Assembly: GCA_025360015.1 (NCBI GenBank)
Contig: JANYCZ010000015.1
Coordinates: forward strand, 1-41,910
Direction of reading: 5' to 3'
DNA from: Verrucomicrobiota bacterium
GTDB taxonomy: Bacteria; Verrucomicrobiota; Verrucomicrobiia; Verrucomicrobiales; Verrucomicrobiaceae
Length of the DNA: 41,910 nt
Under the pieces are notes generated by a model. It did not search any database and was not told the origin of the DNA. It saw only the letters and a list, made by a program, of their open reading frames with translations. The first letter of the stretch is position 1; every line of letters begins with the position of its first letter. The translations under genes were made by a program, and so were the position numbers. Shown one piece after another: positions 16,576-24,534 of this stretch.

Positions 16576-17799
16576 TCACTGCGCGCTGCGCTCAAAAGCA
16601 GCCGTCTTGTTTTCCAGCAGCGCGAGTGCCTCCCCCGCCAAATAAAGTGAGCCCGCGATCAGCACCCGAGCCTCCGGCCTCATGGCCTGCAAGGCCTCAG
16701 CGATGCGTGCATGCGTCGCCACAGGCCGAGATTCAAGGCCGAGCTCACTCCAAATCTCCCGCAGTTTCTCCGGCGGCAGCGCCCGTGGTGACTCAAAACC
16801 CGTGAAATGCCAGCTACCAGCAATGGGGGCGAGTTCGCGCAGCACAGCCGCCGTGTCTTTGCCAGCCACCGCACCAAAGATAATCTCCGCCTGCTCCTCC
16901 GGAAACTCCTCCCGCCAAGTTTGCGCAAGCACCCGGGCAGCATCGATGTTGTGCGCTCCATCAAGAATGCAGCCACCGACCTTTTGAAAACGGGCAGGCC
17001 ATTGCACCTCGCGCAGACCGCGTGCGATCACCTCCTCATCGAAGTTGAATCCAGCAGTCCGCAGTGCCGCCACAGCCATGGCCGCATTCCAGCGCTGATG
17101 CTTGCCCGCGAGGCCCGTTTCTCCAGGCCAAGGCGTTTCAAGGATCGTGAGAGGCGCACCACGCTCAGCCGCTGTGCGTGCGATGACCTCCAGCGCCTCA
17201 GGCTCCTGCCGCATCGTGACCACCGGCACGCCCGGCTTGATGATCCCAGCCTTTTCAGCGGCGATTTTCGCCAGCGTGTCGCCCAGCATGTCCATGTGAT
17301 CCCAGCCGATGGGGGTGATGACGCTGACCGCAGGGGTGATGGCATTCGTAGCGTCCAGCCTCCCACCCAGCCCCGTCTCCAGCACCACCCAGGGAGTGCC
17401 CCGCTGCGCGAACCATTCCAGAGCCAGAGCCAGCGCAAGTTCAAAAAACGTGGGATGCGGGTCCCACCCGGCCACATGCTCGCGCAATCGAACGACGCCT
17501 GCCGCAATCTCCTCAGATGTGATCATGCGTTCCACATCACGAATGCGCTCACCAAAGTGAATCAAGTGGGGCGAGGTAAACAATCCCGCATTGATGCCCC
17601 CAGCCCGCAAAATCGAATGCATGAAAGCGCACGTAGATCCCTTGCCATTCGTACCGGCGACGTGGATGAACCGCTGCCCCGCCGCTGGCAAATTCAGTTC
17701 GCTCAGCAGCCTCTGCACGTTGTCGAGCCCCAGCTTGATGCCGTAGAATTGAGTGCTGTAGAGCCAGTCGATTTCTTTTTGCGCCGTGTCGTTGATCAT
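16576..17799 (-). CDS. folC: bifunctional folylpolyglutamate / dihydrofolate synthase
   Basis: A 407-residue Mur-ligase-like enzyme that adds glutamate to dihydropteroate and folates using ATP. The P-loop GTNGKGST stands at residues 49-56, the downstream omega/Mg region LETGLGGRLDATNA near 126-139, then SVITPIGWDHMDMLGDT and the HQRWNAAMAVAAL linker into the C-terminal glutamate-binding domain with DGAHN. The start is set at the ATG at 17799 (MINDTAQ); the longer frame to 17901 adds 34 residues with no family resemblance. The length is close to the family norm. It appears to be transcribed alone. Confidence 0.93.
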   Translation of the reverse strand: MINDTAQKEIDWLYSTQFYGIKLGLDNVQRLLSELNLPAAGQRFIHVAGTNGKGSTCAFMHSILRAGGINAGLFTSPHLIHFGERIRDVERMITSEEIAAGVVRLREHVAGWDPHPTFFELALALALEWFAQRGTPWVVLETGLGGRLDATNAITPAVSVITPIGWDHMDMLGDTLAKIAAEKAGIIKPGVPVVTMRQEPEALEVIARTAAERGAPLTILETPWPGETGLAGKHQRWNAAMAVAALRTAGFNFDEEVIARGLREVQWPARFQKVGGCILDGAHNIDAARVLAQTWREEFPEEQAEIIFGAVAGKDTAAVLRELAPIAGSWHFTGFESPRALPPEKLREIWSELGLESRPVATHARIAEALQAMRPEARVLIAGSLYLAGEALALLENKTAAFERSAQ

Positions 17800-17909
17800 T
17801 CCTGTCACACACGGTGCCCGCGCCGCTGCCGGGTGCAAGCTGCCAGGAAACAAGATCACCCGCCGAATTCCCATTTCCCACCCGGCAGTCACGGCTATCA
17901 TGCACCCGC

Positions 17910-19445
17910 ATGGCTGTGACTTCCGCTTCCGACCCCTCGATCTGGATTAAACGCTTCTGGTGGCTGCTGGCCGCCGTTTTCATCGCGCGCATCGGCGTGA
18001 TGCTGCTGTTTGTACACGGCGCGGATCTGGCGGGGGACGAGGCCTACTACTGGGACTGGGGCCGCAGGCCGGACTGGTGCTACTACAGCAAGCCGCCCAT
18101 GATCGGCTGGATGATGGGTGCCATCGGTGCGCTCACGGGCAATGCTGAGTGGGGCATCCGTTTTGCCGCGCTGCTGCTGGGCACGGTGACGTTGATCATC
18201 ATTCATTCCATCGCCTTGCTGCTGTTCGATGCCCGCACCGCCTTCCTCACCGCCTTGCTGGTGCTGCTCACCATCGCCAATGCAGGATTAAACCTGCTGC
18301 TCACCATTGATGCCCCCCTGCTGCTGTTCTGGACGCTGGGGCTGCTGCTGTTCTGGCTCGCCGCAGAAAAGCCGAAGGATAACATTCCCTGGCTCGCCCT
18401 GGCTCTCGTCATCGGCTTCGGCACACTGAGCAAGCAGATGATGCTGGCCTTCCCCGCCCTCATGCTGGTCTTCGCCATTGTTTCGCGCGAGGACCGCGCA
18501 CTGTTGCGCAATCCACGCATGTGGCTCGCTATTCTCTGCGGCATGGCCTTCATCATTCCCGTGCTGCGCTGGAATCAGCAGCACGCATGGATCACTTTGG
18601 AACACACCAAGCACCATTTCGATGCGGCCCAGATGGACTTCCTCGGTTGGCTCAGCCGCACCTTTGAAAACGTGGGCCTGCAGGCGCTGATCTACACTCC
18701 GGTGACGTTTGTCGCGCTGGTGGCGGCGATGATCGCAGCGGTGAAAAAACGCAAAGAACTCACCCGCCCGCTGCTGTTCGTCACGCTGGCCTCCTCTCCG
18801 GCCCTGGCCTGCTTTGCACTGCTCGCGCTGAGGCAGCGCATCAATCCAAACTGGCCTGCCGCCTTCTTTGTACCTGCGTTCATTCTGGCGGCAGCCTGGC
18901 TGCGCGGTGTCACCCCGTTCAAGCTGCATCCCGGCTGGGAGCGCTGGTCACTGCGGGTCGGCGGTGCTCTGGTCCTCATCGCACACCTCGCCCTCATCAT
19001 CATTTTCAGCACGGATTTGAAAGGCATCGACAAACTTGCCAGCCTGCGCGGCTGGAATGAAGCGGGCATTGAGGCTCAGGAGTTCCTCGATCTGGTGCCC
19101 GACCCGGAGAACACCTTTGTCATGGCGCTCGGCCACCGCTACCACGCGGCCGAGATGGCCTTCTACATGCCCTCCCATCCACGCGTCTATCGCTGGGAGC
19201 CCAGCGGCGCCGTGCAGTCCCAGTACGAAATCTGGCCAGGGCCGGAGGAGCGCATCGGTTTCGATGCCCTCATCATTGATCCCGGTCCAGGCGAGGCCCT
19301 GCTGCAAAACCCCGTCTTCACCACCGCCTTCGAAAAACTGGAGTATCGCGGCAACATCCGCATCCCCCTGGGGCTGGAGGCACGCGAGTTCAGCGTGTAT
19401 CTCGGGCGCAAGTTGAAAAAGTGGCAGCCCATACGCGCGCAATGA
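17910..19445 (+). CDS. GT39/ArnT-like membrane glycosyltransferase
   Basis: A 511-residue GT-C fold integral membrane protein with about ten hydrophobic helices. The first periplasmic loop holds the catalytic Asp-Glu pair in LAGDEAYYWDWG (about residues 41-52), followed by YYSKPPMIGW, the typical PMT_2/ArnT signature. These enzymes move a sugar from a polyprenyl-phosphate carrier to lipid A, protein or another lipid. The soluble C-terminal part follows the last helix at about residue 370. The start at 17910 gives MAVTSASDP and a short cytosolic tail; the upstream extension to 17814 is rejected. The stop overlaps the PAP2 gene by 4 nt or less, which suggests joint work on polyprenyl lipids. 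Confidence 0.87.
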   Translation: MAVTSASDPSIWIKRFWWLLAAVFIARIGVMLLFVHGADLAGDEAYYWDWGRRPDWCYYSKPPMIGWMMGAIGALTGNAEWGIRFAALLLGTVTLIIIHSIALLLFDARTAFLTALLVLLTIANAGLNLLLTIDAPLLLFWTLGLLLFWLAAEKPKDNIPWLALALVIGFGTLSKQMMLAFPALMLVFAIVSREDRALLRNPRMWLAILCGMAFIIPVLRWNQQHAWITLEHTKHHFDAAQMDFLGWLSRTFENVGLQALIYTPVTFVALVAAMIAAVKKRKELTRPLLFVTLASSPALACFALLALRQRINPNWPAAFFVPAFILAAAWLRGVTPFKLHPGWERWSLRVGGALVLIAHLALIIIFSTDLKGIDKLASLRGWNEAGIEAQEFLDLVPDPENTFVMALGHRYHAAEMAFYMPSHPRVYRWEPSGAVQSQYEIWPGPEERIGFDALIIDPGPGEALLQNPVFTTAFEKLEYRGNIRIPLGLEAREFSVYLGRKLKKWQPIRAQ

Positions 19446-20041
19446 ACGCCTGGGATCTCAGCCTGCTGCATCAGATCAACACCGTGTGGTCGCACCCGGT
19501 GCTCGACTGGCTCATGCCCGCCCTCTCCGCCATTGAGGCCTGGCTGCCGCTCATCATCCTCGCCGTACTTCTCATCGCCTGGCGGGGCGGCAAACGCGCG
19601 CGCATCATGCTGCTCTGCGCCGGCATCGCCATTGCCCTCGGTGACGGCGTGATCTCCAATACCCTGAAAACGACCATCGGTCGAGTGCGTCCACGCGATG
19701 CCAGGGCCGATGTGATCGTGCGTGATCTCGGCCACGCTTCACCCGCCTTCATGCGCTTGTTTGAAAAGCCGGTGGTGAAACCCAGCGAGCCCAACGGTGC
19801 CACCCACGGCAAGTCCTTTCCCTCCAGCCACACCGTCAACCTGTTCGCCGTCGCCACCATCATCGCCTGCAGCTACCGCCGCGCGGGCATCGCCATGTAT
19901 CTGCTGGCCGCCGCTGTGGCGTACTCACGCATTTATTGCGGTGCGCACTGGCCCAGCGACATCCCGCCCTCGATGGCGATTGGCGTCTTGGTTGGACTGG
20001 GACTGGTGAGCGTGGCGAAGCGGGTTTTCCGCGAGATTTGA
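19442..20041 (+). CDS. PAP2-family phosphatase
   Basis: A 199-residue integral membrane phosphatase with all three PAP2 motifs: KTTIGRVRP (K-x6-RP), FPSSHT (PSxH, with Ser for the usual Gly) and SRIYCGAHWPSD (SR-x5-H-x3-D). It has about five transmembrane helices. Likely substrates are undecaprenyl pyrophosphate, lipid A 1-phosphate or phosphatidic acid. Its ATG is nested in the ATGA overlap with the upstream glycosyltransferase stop, so the two are translationally coupled. A sugar transferase beside a lipid phosphatase suggests lipid-carrier recycling or lipid A tailoring; this is inference. Confidence 0.9.
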   Translation: MNAWDLSLLHQINTVWSHPVLDWLMPALSAIEAWLPLIILAVLLIAWRGGKRARIMLLCAGIAIALGDGVISNTLKTTIGRVRPRDARADVIVRDLGHASPAFMRLFEKPVVKPSEPNGATHGKSFPSSHTVNLFAVATIIACSYRRAGIAMYLLAAAVAYSRIYCGAHWPSDIPPSMAIGVLVGLGLVSVAKRVFREI

Positions 20042-20068
20042 CCGAAGGTCAGGAGACCTTCAGTCAAA
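20037..20068. terminator. bidirectional hairpin spanning two convergent stop codons
   Basis: TTTGAC-c-GAAGGTC, loop AGGA, GACCTTC-a-GTCAAA forms a 13-bp stem with one mismatch. It covers the stop codon of the PAP2 gene (20039-20041, plus) and that of the 248-residue gene (20060-20062, minus). The A- and T-rich outer arms let it act on both strands. Confidence 0.65.
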
Positions 20069-20806
20069 CAGCACCCACGGCGCCTTCGGATAATTCTCTT
20101 TGGCTTCCTCCATCACGCCGATGTCTCCGGCAAAGCCCTTGTGCAGGACTTTCCACCCACCCTTGCCGTCCTTTTGCAGCAGCGCGAAGAAATCCAGTTC
20201 CAAATCCGCAGCCACCGTTTCGTTCTTCGGTTTGCCTCCCTCAGGGTCCACATGGCCGCTGAAGCGCGCCCAAGAGCCACTGACGCGCACCCCTCCGGTG
20301 AAAACAACTTCCTGCCCCACCTCCGCGCTCACCGGCACGCGCATCGCATCCATGATGGCCTTGCGCTCCGGCGTGCCAGCCTTCGGTTCGTGCGCCGGGA
20401 CCTTGGCGAGCGGCTTCTTAAAGACGACCTTGCCGGGATCTTGGAGCCGCAGGTGACTGTCGTTTTTCGGGTCCGCCAGCAGCTGTCCTTCACCGATGTA
20501 AAGCTTGTCGCCATCCAGCTTGAGCACTTCTTCCTCGGACTGGTCGGAGGACTCGATGGTGTACTCATAGAGCACCCGCATGATGCCACCCTCGGCAAGG
20601 GTGCCGCTGATCGTGCCATGGGCTCCATGCCCGTCGGGCGCTTTCGGCAGCCAGTTCTGCGTGCCCGTGACCTTGTCACCCTCGATGGTGAGGGAAATGC
20701 GCGTGTACTCCTTGGAGTTTTCCTCGTCAAAAAACAACGTCTGCGGTTCTTCAGCAGAGAGAACCGTACCAAGCAGGAAGATCGAGAAGATGAAAGACTT
20801 GTTCAT
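20060..20806 (-). CDS. secreted protein of unknown function
   Basis: A 248-residue protein with a clear signal peptide (MNKSFIFSIFLLGTVLSA, likely cleaved before EEP). The mature part has two regions. The first is beta-rich, about residues 20-135 (ISLTIEGDKVTGTQNW, GTISGTLAEGG, EEEVLKLDGDKLYIG). The C-terminal region begins at PERKAIMDAMRVPV and contains VRVSGSWARFSGHV and ALLQKDGKGGWKVLHKG, a form seen in many bacterial secreted proteins of unknown role. I do not recognise a named family. The upstream frame to 20950 is rejected in favour of the signal peptide. It overlaps the preceding membrane gene by 4 nt and ends in the shared hairpin. Confidence 0.75.
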   Translation of the reverse strand: MNKSFIFSIFLLGTVLSAEEPQTLFFDEENSKEYTRISLTIEGDKVTGTQNWLPKAPDGHGAHGTISGTLAEGGIMRVLYEYTIESSDQSEEEVLKLDGDKLYIGEGQLLADPKNDSHLRLQDPGKVVFKKPLAKVPAHEPKAGTPERKAIMDAMRVPVSAEVGQEVVFTGGVRVSGSWARFSGHVDPEGGKPKNETVAADLELDFFALLQKDGKGGWKVLHKGFAGDIGVMEEAKENYPKAPWVLFD

Positions 20807-21162
20807 GGCATGGAGGCAAAGAAAGAATAAAACACGCCTCCCTGGATCAGCGCACCGGCCACAAACAGGAGGGCAAACAGCCACAGCAGGAGCTTGCGCT
20901 TGCGCCGCCAGAAAAACGCCAGCCCGGCCGGGATGCCCGCCGCGCCACACAGCACCTGACCGCCGATCATGCCCAAAATAAGCGTCATGTGCTTGTCCTG
21001 AGACGCCCTGCCCGAGTCGTTCGCCATCACATCTGCCATAAAAGAAAGCCCGGCCCAGGCGAGGTGCGCGATGATCCAGAATACGATGAACAGAATGCCG
21101 CAGACCACCCAGGCGGTTGACATACCTTCTTTCGCGGGGATGGCGGGAGGAACTTCGTTCAT
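20803..21162 (-). CDS. small membrane protein of unknown function
   Basis: A 119-residue protein with three hydrophobic helices: AWVVCGILFIVFWIIAHLAW (about residues 17-36), LILGMIGGQVLCGAAGIPAG (about 61-80), and LLLWLFALLFVAGALIQGG (about 90-108). A short polar loop, NDSGRASQDKH, follows the first helix, and a basic WRRKRK block precedes the last. No family is recognised. It overlaps both neighbours by 4 nt (21159-21162 and 20803-20806), so it is the middle gene of a tightly coupled three-gene unit with two exported proteins. Confidence 0.75.
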   Translation of the reverse strand: MNEVPPAIPAKEGMSTAWVVCGILFIVFWIIAHLAWAGLSFMADVMANDSGRASQDKHMTLILGMIGGQVLCGAAGIPAGLAFFWRRKRKLLLWLFALLFVAGALIQGGVFYSFFASMP

Positions 21163-21650
21163 TTGCTTTTGATGGAATTCAACACCTTGCTCACTTCGTC
21201 ACCATGCTGCTTCAAAGACTCGACCGGCACAATGTTGAAGAGCATGAAAAACGTGTCGCCTGTCTTGGGCGCGAACACGGCGCAGTTCACCGCCATCTTG
21301 ACGCCTTCCAGCCTGACATTGCCGTTGAGAAAGGTGACCTTGAAACCATTGAGTTCACCTTTCTCAGGCTCTCCCTGCCACTTGATGCCTTTAAGCTCCT
21401 CTTCGAGACCTTCCTTCGCATCGTCGATGGCACTGGCGGCCTCATCGGCATCCAAGGCCGCGATTTCCATGTTCACCAGTTCATCGGCGGAAGAAGCAGA
21501 AAGCGACTGGTCGCCAGTCTCGATCTTCCACGCATCGGGAAAGGCGATGGAGAACACCGGCTTTTTGGCCGGATAGCTGAAGACTTGATCCGCACGGAGC
21601 GCGGGCGGGATCGCAAGCGCGAAGAGGGTGAACAGCAGGACGGTTCTCAT
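21159..21650 (-). CDS. secreted protein, paralogue of the 22240 gene
   Basis: A 163-residue exported protein. The signal peptide is MRTVLLFTLFALAIPPALRA; this ATG at 21650 is preferred to the ATG at 21716, which would start inside the hairpin. The mature protein reads FSYPAKKPVFSIAFPDAWKI, then an acidic DEAASAIDDAKEGLEEELKGIKW helix, then beta strands (FKVTFLNGNVRLEG, VNCAVFAPKTGDTFFMLFN) and a C-terminal helix VSKVLNSIK. The layout matches the next upstream gene (166 residues), so the two arose by duplication. The fold resembles small periplasmic lipid- or stress-related domains, but I cannot assign a function. Confidence 0.78.
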   Translation of the reverse strand: MRTVLLFTLFALAIPPALRADQVFSYPAKKPVFSIAFPDAWKIETGDQSLSASSADELVNMEIAALDADEAASAIDDAKEGLEEELKGIKWQGEPEKGELNGFKVTFLNGNVRLEGVKMAVNCAVFAPKTGDTFFMLFNIVPVESLKQHGDEVSKVLNSIKSK

Positions 21651-21676
21651 AGTCGGCAAATGACTTGCTTTGAAAC

Positions 21677-21714
21677 GAACAACCCCTTTTTCAGCGTGGA
21701 AAAAGGGGTTGTTC
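21677..21714 (-). terminator. perfect 15-bp stem between the two paralogous genes
   Basis: GAACAACCCCTTTTT (21677-21691) and AAAAAGGGGTTGTTC (21700-21714) form a perfect 15-bp stem with an 8-nt loop. It lies after the 166-residue gene (stop 21740) and 26 bp before the 163-residue gene start. The strong stem would end or attenuate the upstream transcript, but no U-run follows it on the minus strand, so it may be an attenuator or stabiliser instead. Confidence 0.6.
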
Positions 21715-21739
21715 AATGGGATGGGAATCCGGCCCGCAC

Positions 21740-22240
21740 TTATTTGGCCTTGAGGGAGCCGATCATGGCACCGATGGCCGGACCATATTTGTCACTGCCT
21801 TCCTTCGATGAAATGCAGGACAGCAAAATGAAATTCTTGGAGCTCGGTTTGGCCAGCAGCACCAGATTGATGAAGGCCTTGCCGTTCTCGTCTTCGCCCT
21901 CGGCGTTGAGAATGGCGATACCCAGGCCGTCCTTGTCCCCCTTCTGGATGTCGTCCCACTTCAGGTTCTTGAATTCGGACACCGTGTCCTTGGCCTCTTT
22001 CAACGCCGCATCATAGGCGTCCGGCCCGGCTGCCATTTCATCCACTTCGACGATCACACTGTCATCATCCTTGGTGGGCGTGGCCATGATGGCGTCGTCC
22101 TTGTAATCCACCTGCCAGGTGGCCGGCAGAGCGAAGGTGAGGACCGGAGCTTCTTTCGGAAAATCAACGGCCTTGTCAGCCGCGAAAGAAAGAGAAGCAG
22201 TGAGCAGAATGGCAAGAGACAGAAGAAGGGAGGTTTTCAT
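21740..22240 (-). CDS. secreted protein, paralogue of the 21650 gene
   Basis: A 166-residue exported protein starting at the ATG at 22240 with signal peptide MKTSLLLSLAILLTASLSFA, cleaved before ADK. The mature protein has the same plan as its neighbour: VLTFALPATWQVDYKDDAIM, an acidic helix DAYDAALKEAKDTVSEFKNLKW, beta strands (LGIAILNAEGED, FINLVLLAKPSSKNFILLSC) and a C-terminal helix IGAMIGSLK. No domain name is recognised. A good promoter lies 23 bp upstream (22263-22291). A strong hairpin follows, separating it from the three-gene unit downstream. Confidence 0.78.
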   Translation of the reverse strand: MKTSLLLSLAILLTASLSFAADKAVDFPKEAPVLTFALPATWQVDYKDDAIMATPTKDDDSVIVEVDEMAAGPDAYDAALKEAKDTVSEFKNLKWDDIQKGDKDGLGIAILNAEGEDENGKAFINLVLLAKPSSKNFILLSCISSKEGSDKYGPAIGAMIGSLKAK

Positions 22241-22262
22241 GAGGTGAGGTAAAACGTGTTCG

Positions 22263-22291
22263 AATAGAAAATCCCGCAGCTTTTTTGTCAA
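22263..22291 (-). promoter_or_regulatory. sigma70-type promoter for the 166-residue gene
   Basis: On the minus strand a perfect TTGACA (22291-22286) is followed by a 17-bp spacer and TCTATT (22268-22263, 4 of 6). The transcript would start about 15-17 bp before the ATG at 22240. It lies in the 95-bp gap after bioD, so this gene need not depend on the bioD transcript. Confidence 0.55.
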
Positions 22292-22335
22292 CCGGACTCC
22301 GCGACTGTTTCAAATTCACCAACTTCCGCGCCGCA

Positions 22336-22959
22336 TCACAACGGCCAATCAATCTCCGTCTCACCGTGCATGATTTCGGTGAGCACCGGCACATCCAGGA
22401 AATGCTCCAGCACCATGCGGTTGCTGATGCTGGCGGCGTCTCGCTCCTCCCGTACGTAGTTCAAAATGACACCCGCACACGTCAGGCCGCGCGCCTGGAT
22501 GTTGCGCACAGTCAGAATCGTGTGATTCAGGCAGCCCAGCTTGTTGTTCACCACCACGATCACCGGCAGTGCCAGACGCTGCGCAAAGTCGGCCATGGTC
22601 GAAAACTCATTCAGCGGCACCTCCCACCCTCCAGCCCCTTCGATGAGCACATGCTCATGGCGCTGCGCAATTGCCTGAAAACAGGCGATGACCTCGTTCA
22701 GCTCAAAGCGGCGGTTTTCCATCAGCGCGGCAGCATACGGTGCAGCTGGCACCTTCAACCACACAGGATTCACCTCCTCAACGGTTATCCCTTCGCTGCT
22801 GGCATTTGCAAGATGAACGGCGTCGTCACGCGCACCGCAGACAAAAGGCTTGAAGCCCGCGACAGCTTTCCCCGTACGCTTCAAAGCTTCCAGCAGCAGG
22901 CAGGTGACGTACGTCTTGCCTGCGTCAGTGTCAGTGCCGGTGATGAAGTAATGGTTCAC
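22336..22959 (-). CDS. bioD: dethiobiotin synthetase
   Basis: A 207-residue enzyme that closes the ureido ring of biotin: DAPA + CO2 + ATP to dethiobiotin. The P-loop variant GTDTDAGKT is at residues 8-16. KPFVCGARDDA carries substrate residues, and IEGAGGWEVPL (about 111-121) is the family's second nucleotide-binding segment. The start is GTG at 22959, nested in the stop of a 55-residue gene (GTGA overlap), which argues that it is translated from that transcript. No other bio gene is in view, so biotin synthesis is split in this genome. Confidence 0.93.
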   Translation of the reverse strand: MNHYFITGTDTDAGKTYVTCLLLEALKRTGKAVAGFKPFVCGARDDAVHLANASSEGITVEEVNPVWLKVPAAPYAAALMENRRFELNEVIACFQAIAQRHEHVLIEGAGGWEVPLNEFSTMADFAQRLALPVIVVVNNKLGCLNHTILTVRNIQARGLTCAGVILNYVREERDAASISNRMVLEHFLDVPVLTEIMHGETEIDWPL

Positions 22960-23123
22960 AACGTTTTATCTTTGGCTTTCCAAGTAACGTAAAGAAAACC
23001 CAATCCAATCATCACGCATAGTATCCCTGCCCAAAGGGGGATAACATCATTTGCGACAAAAGCCGTTCCCAGAAAAATGGGTAGGAGGGCAAGTTGGAAA
23101 AGAATTCTGTCTCTACGGTTCAT
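22956..23123 (-). CDS. 55-residue two-helix membrane protein between glmM and bioD
   Basis: A short reading frame with an ATG at 23123, 15 bp after the glmM stop, whose TGA overlaps the GTG start of bioD. Translation gives a basic start (MNRRDR), a hydrophobic helix (ILFQLALLPIFLGTAFVA), a short loop NDVIPL, a second helix (WAGILCVMIGLGFLYVTW) and a Lys-rich tail KAKDKTL. This is a credible small inner-membrane protein: a positive start, two helices of normal length and junctions that fit both neighbours. Family is unknown. Its base composition is more AT-rich than the flanking genes. Confidence 0.7.
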   Translation of the reverse strand: MNRRDRILFQLALLPIFLGTAFVANDVIPLWAGILCVMIGLGFLYVTWKAKDKTL

Positions 23124-23138
23124 TATGCGAACAAAGAA

Positions 23139-24500
23139 TCATCCGATCTGGGCAAGAACCGCCGAAGCAATCTTATCCGCCTGTGCTTCGAGGTATTCCA
23201 CATCGCGGCCTTCAACCAGCAGGCGGATGAGCGATTCCGTGCCGGAGTACCGCAGCAGCACGCGACCGTAGTCGCCGAGCTTCTTCTCCGTCTCCTTGAT
23301 GATCTTCTGCGCGTCGGCGAGCTGCTCGACGGGCGGCTTGTTGCGCACGCGCAGATTGCGCGAGCACTGCGGGAATTTTTTCAGGCACTTGCGCAGCTCA
23401 CTGAGAGGCTCGCCGGTTTCCTTCATGATCCGCAGGATCTGCAGGCCCGCGACGAGGCCGTCACCGGTGGAGGCCCAGTCGCCAAAGATAATGTGGCCGC
23501 TCTGCTCGCCGCCCAGGTTCAACCCCCGCGCGCGCATTTCCTCAAGCACGTACCGATCTCCCACACCCGTGCGGATGACCCGGCCTCCCAGGCGCGACAC
23601 GAGATCGTCGAGCCCGTAGTTGCTCATGATTGTCACCGCCAGCGTGTTCTGCTTCAGCGTGCCTTTGCGCAGCATGGACTCAGCGGCGATGGCCATAAGT
23701 TCGTCTCCATCCAGCGCGATGGCTTCTTCATCACACAGCGCGCTGCGATCCGCATCCCCGTCATGGGCGATGCCCGCCTGCGCCTGGCACTGGCGTACGA
23801 TGCGCTCAATCTCATCCGGATGCGTGCAGCCGCATTCTTCGTTGATGTTGAAACCATCCGGCTCGGAGTGGTACACCTGCACATCCGCCCCAAGCGCCTC
23901 CAGCGCGAGCGCACTCGTGAAGGAAGAAGCACCGTGGGCATTGTCCAGCGCCACGCGCATGCCATCGAGACGCACACCACCCATGGAGGCAATCGCATGC
24001 GCCACGTAGCGGTCCACGCCATCAGCCAGCTTGGTGATGCGGCCGATGCCACGGCCTTCCGGACGCGGCGTGTCTTCGTTGCCAAGCACGAGGCGCTCGA
24101 TGGCCACCTCGGTCTTGTCGTTGAGCTTGTGCCCGTCGCCATGGACAAATTTGATGCCGTTGTCCTTGAACGGATTGTGCGAAGCCGAAACGATCACGCC
24201 AAAGTTCGCACCGAGCTGCGCGCTCAGCATGGCCACCGCCGGCGTGGGCAGCTGCCCCGCGAGGATGACATCCACCCCCGCTGAATTTAGCCCCGCAGCG
24301 AGCGCAGCCTCCAGCATTTCTCCCGAAGCCCGGGTGTCGCGGCCCAGCACGGCTTTGGGGCGTTCGCCGCCCTCCGGCTTGCCACCGAGTACAACGGCAG
24401 CAGCCTGCGCGAGGCGCATGACAAACTCAGGGGTCATGGGATGACGATTGGCCACGGCACGAACGCCGTCGGTGCCGAAGAACTGACGCTTTTCAGACAT
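23139..24500 (-). CDS. glmM: phosphoglucosamine mutase
   Basis: A 453-residue enzyme that converts glucosamine-6-phosphate to glucosamine-1-phosphate on the route to UDP-GlcNAc, peptidoglycan and LPS. Motifs: FGTDGVRA at residues 8-15, GRDTRASG near 53-60, the phosphoserine loop SASHNPF with catalytic S107, the Mg-binding DGDADR and a C-terminal phosphate loop RYSGTE. It is the third gene of the cdaA cluster, 34 bp after the CdaR-like stop. In Firmicutes the same gene order couples c-di-AMP synthesis with cell-wall precursor supply, and GlmM can bind and inhibit CdaA there. Confidence 0.95.
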   Translation of the reverse strand: MSEKRQFFGTDGVRAVANRHPMTPEFVMRLAQAAAVVLGGKPEGGERPKAVLGRDTRASGEMLEAALAAGLNSAGVDVILAGQLPTPAVAMLSAQLGANFGVIVSASHNPFKDNGIKFVHGDGHKLNDKTEVAIERLVLGNEDTPRPEGRGIGRITKLADGVDRYVAHAIASMGGVRLDGMRVALDNAHGASSFTSALALEALGADVQVYHSEPDGFNINEECGCTHPDEIERIVRQCQAQAGIAHDGDADRSALCDEEAIALDGDELMAIAAESMLRKGTLKQNTLAVTIMSNYGLDDLVSRLGGRVIRTGVGDRYVLEEMRARGLNLGGEQSGHIIFGDWASTGDGLVAGLQILRIMKETGEPLSELRKCLKKFPQCSRNLRVRNKPPVEQLADAQKIIKETEKKLGDYGRVLLRYSGTESLIRLLVEGRDVEYLEAQADKIASAVLAQIG

Positions 24501-24534
24501 AGGACGGCGCTTCTAGCGCAGGACTTCCCAAGTG

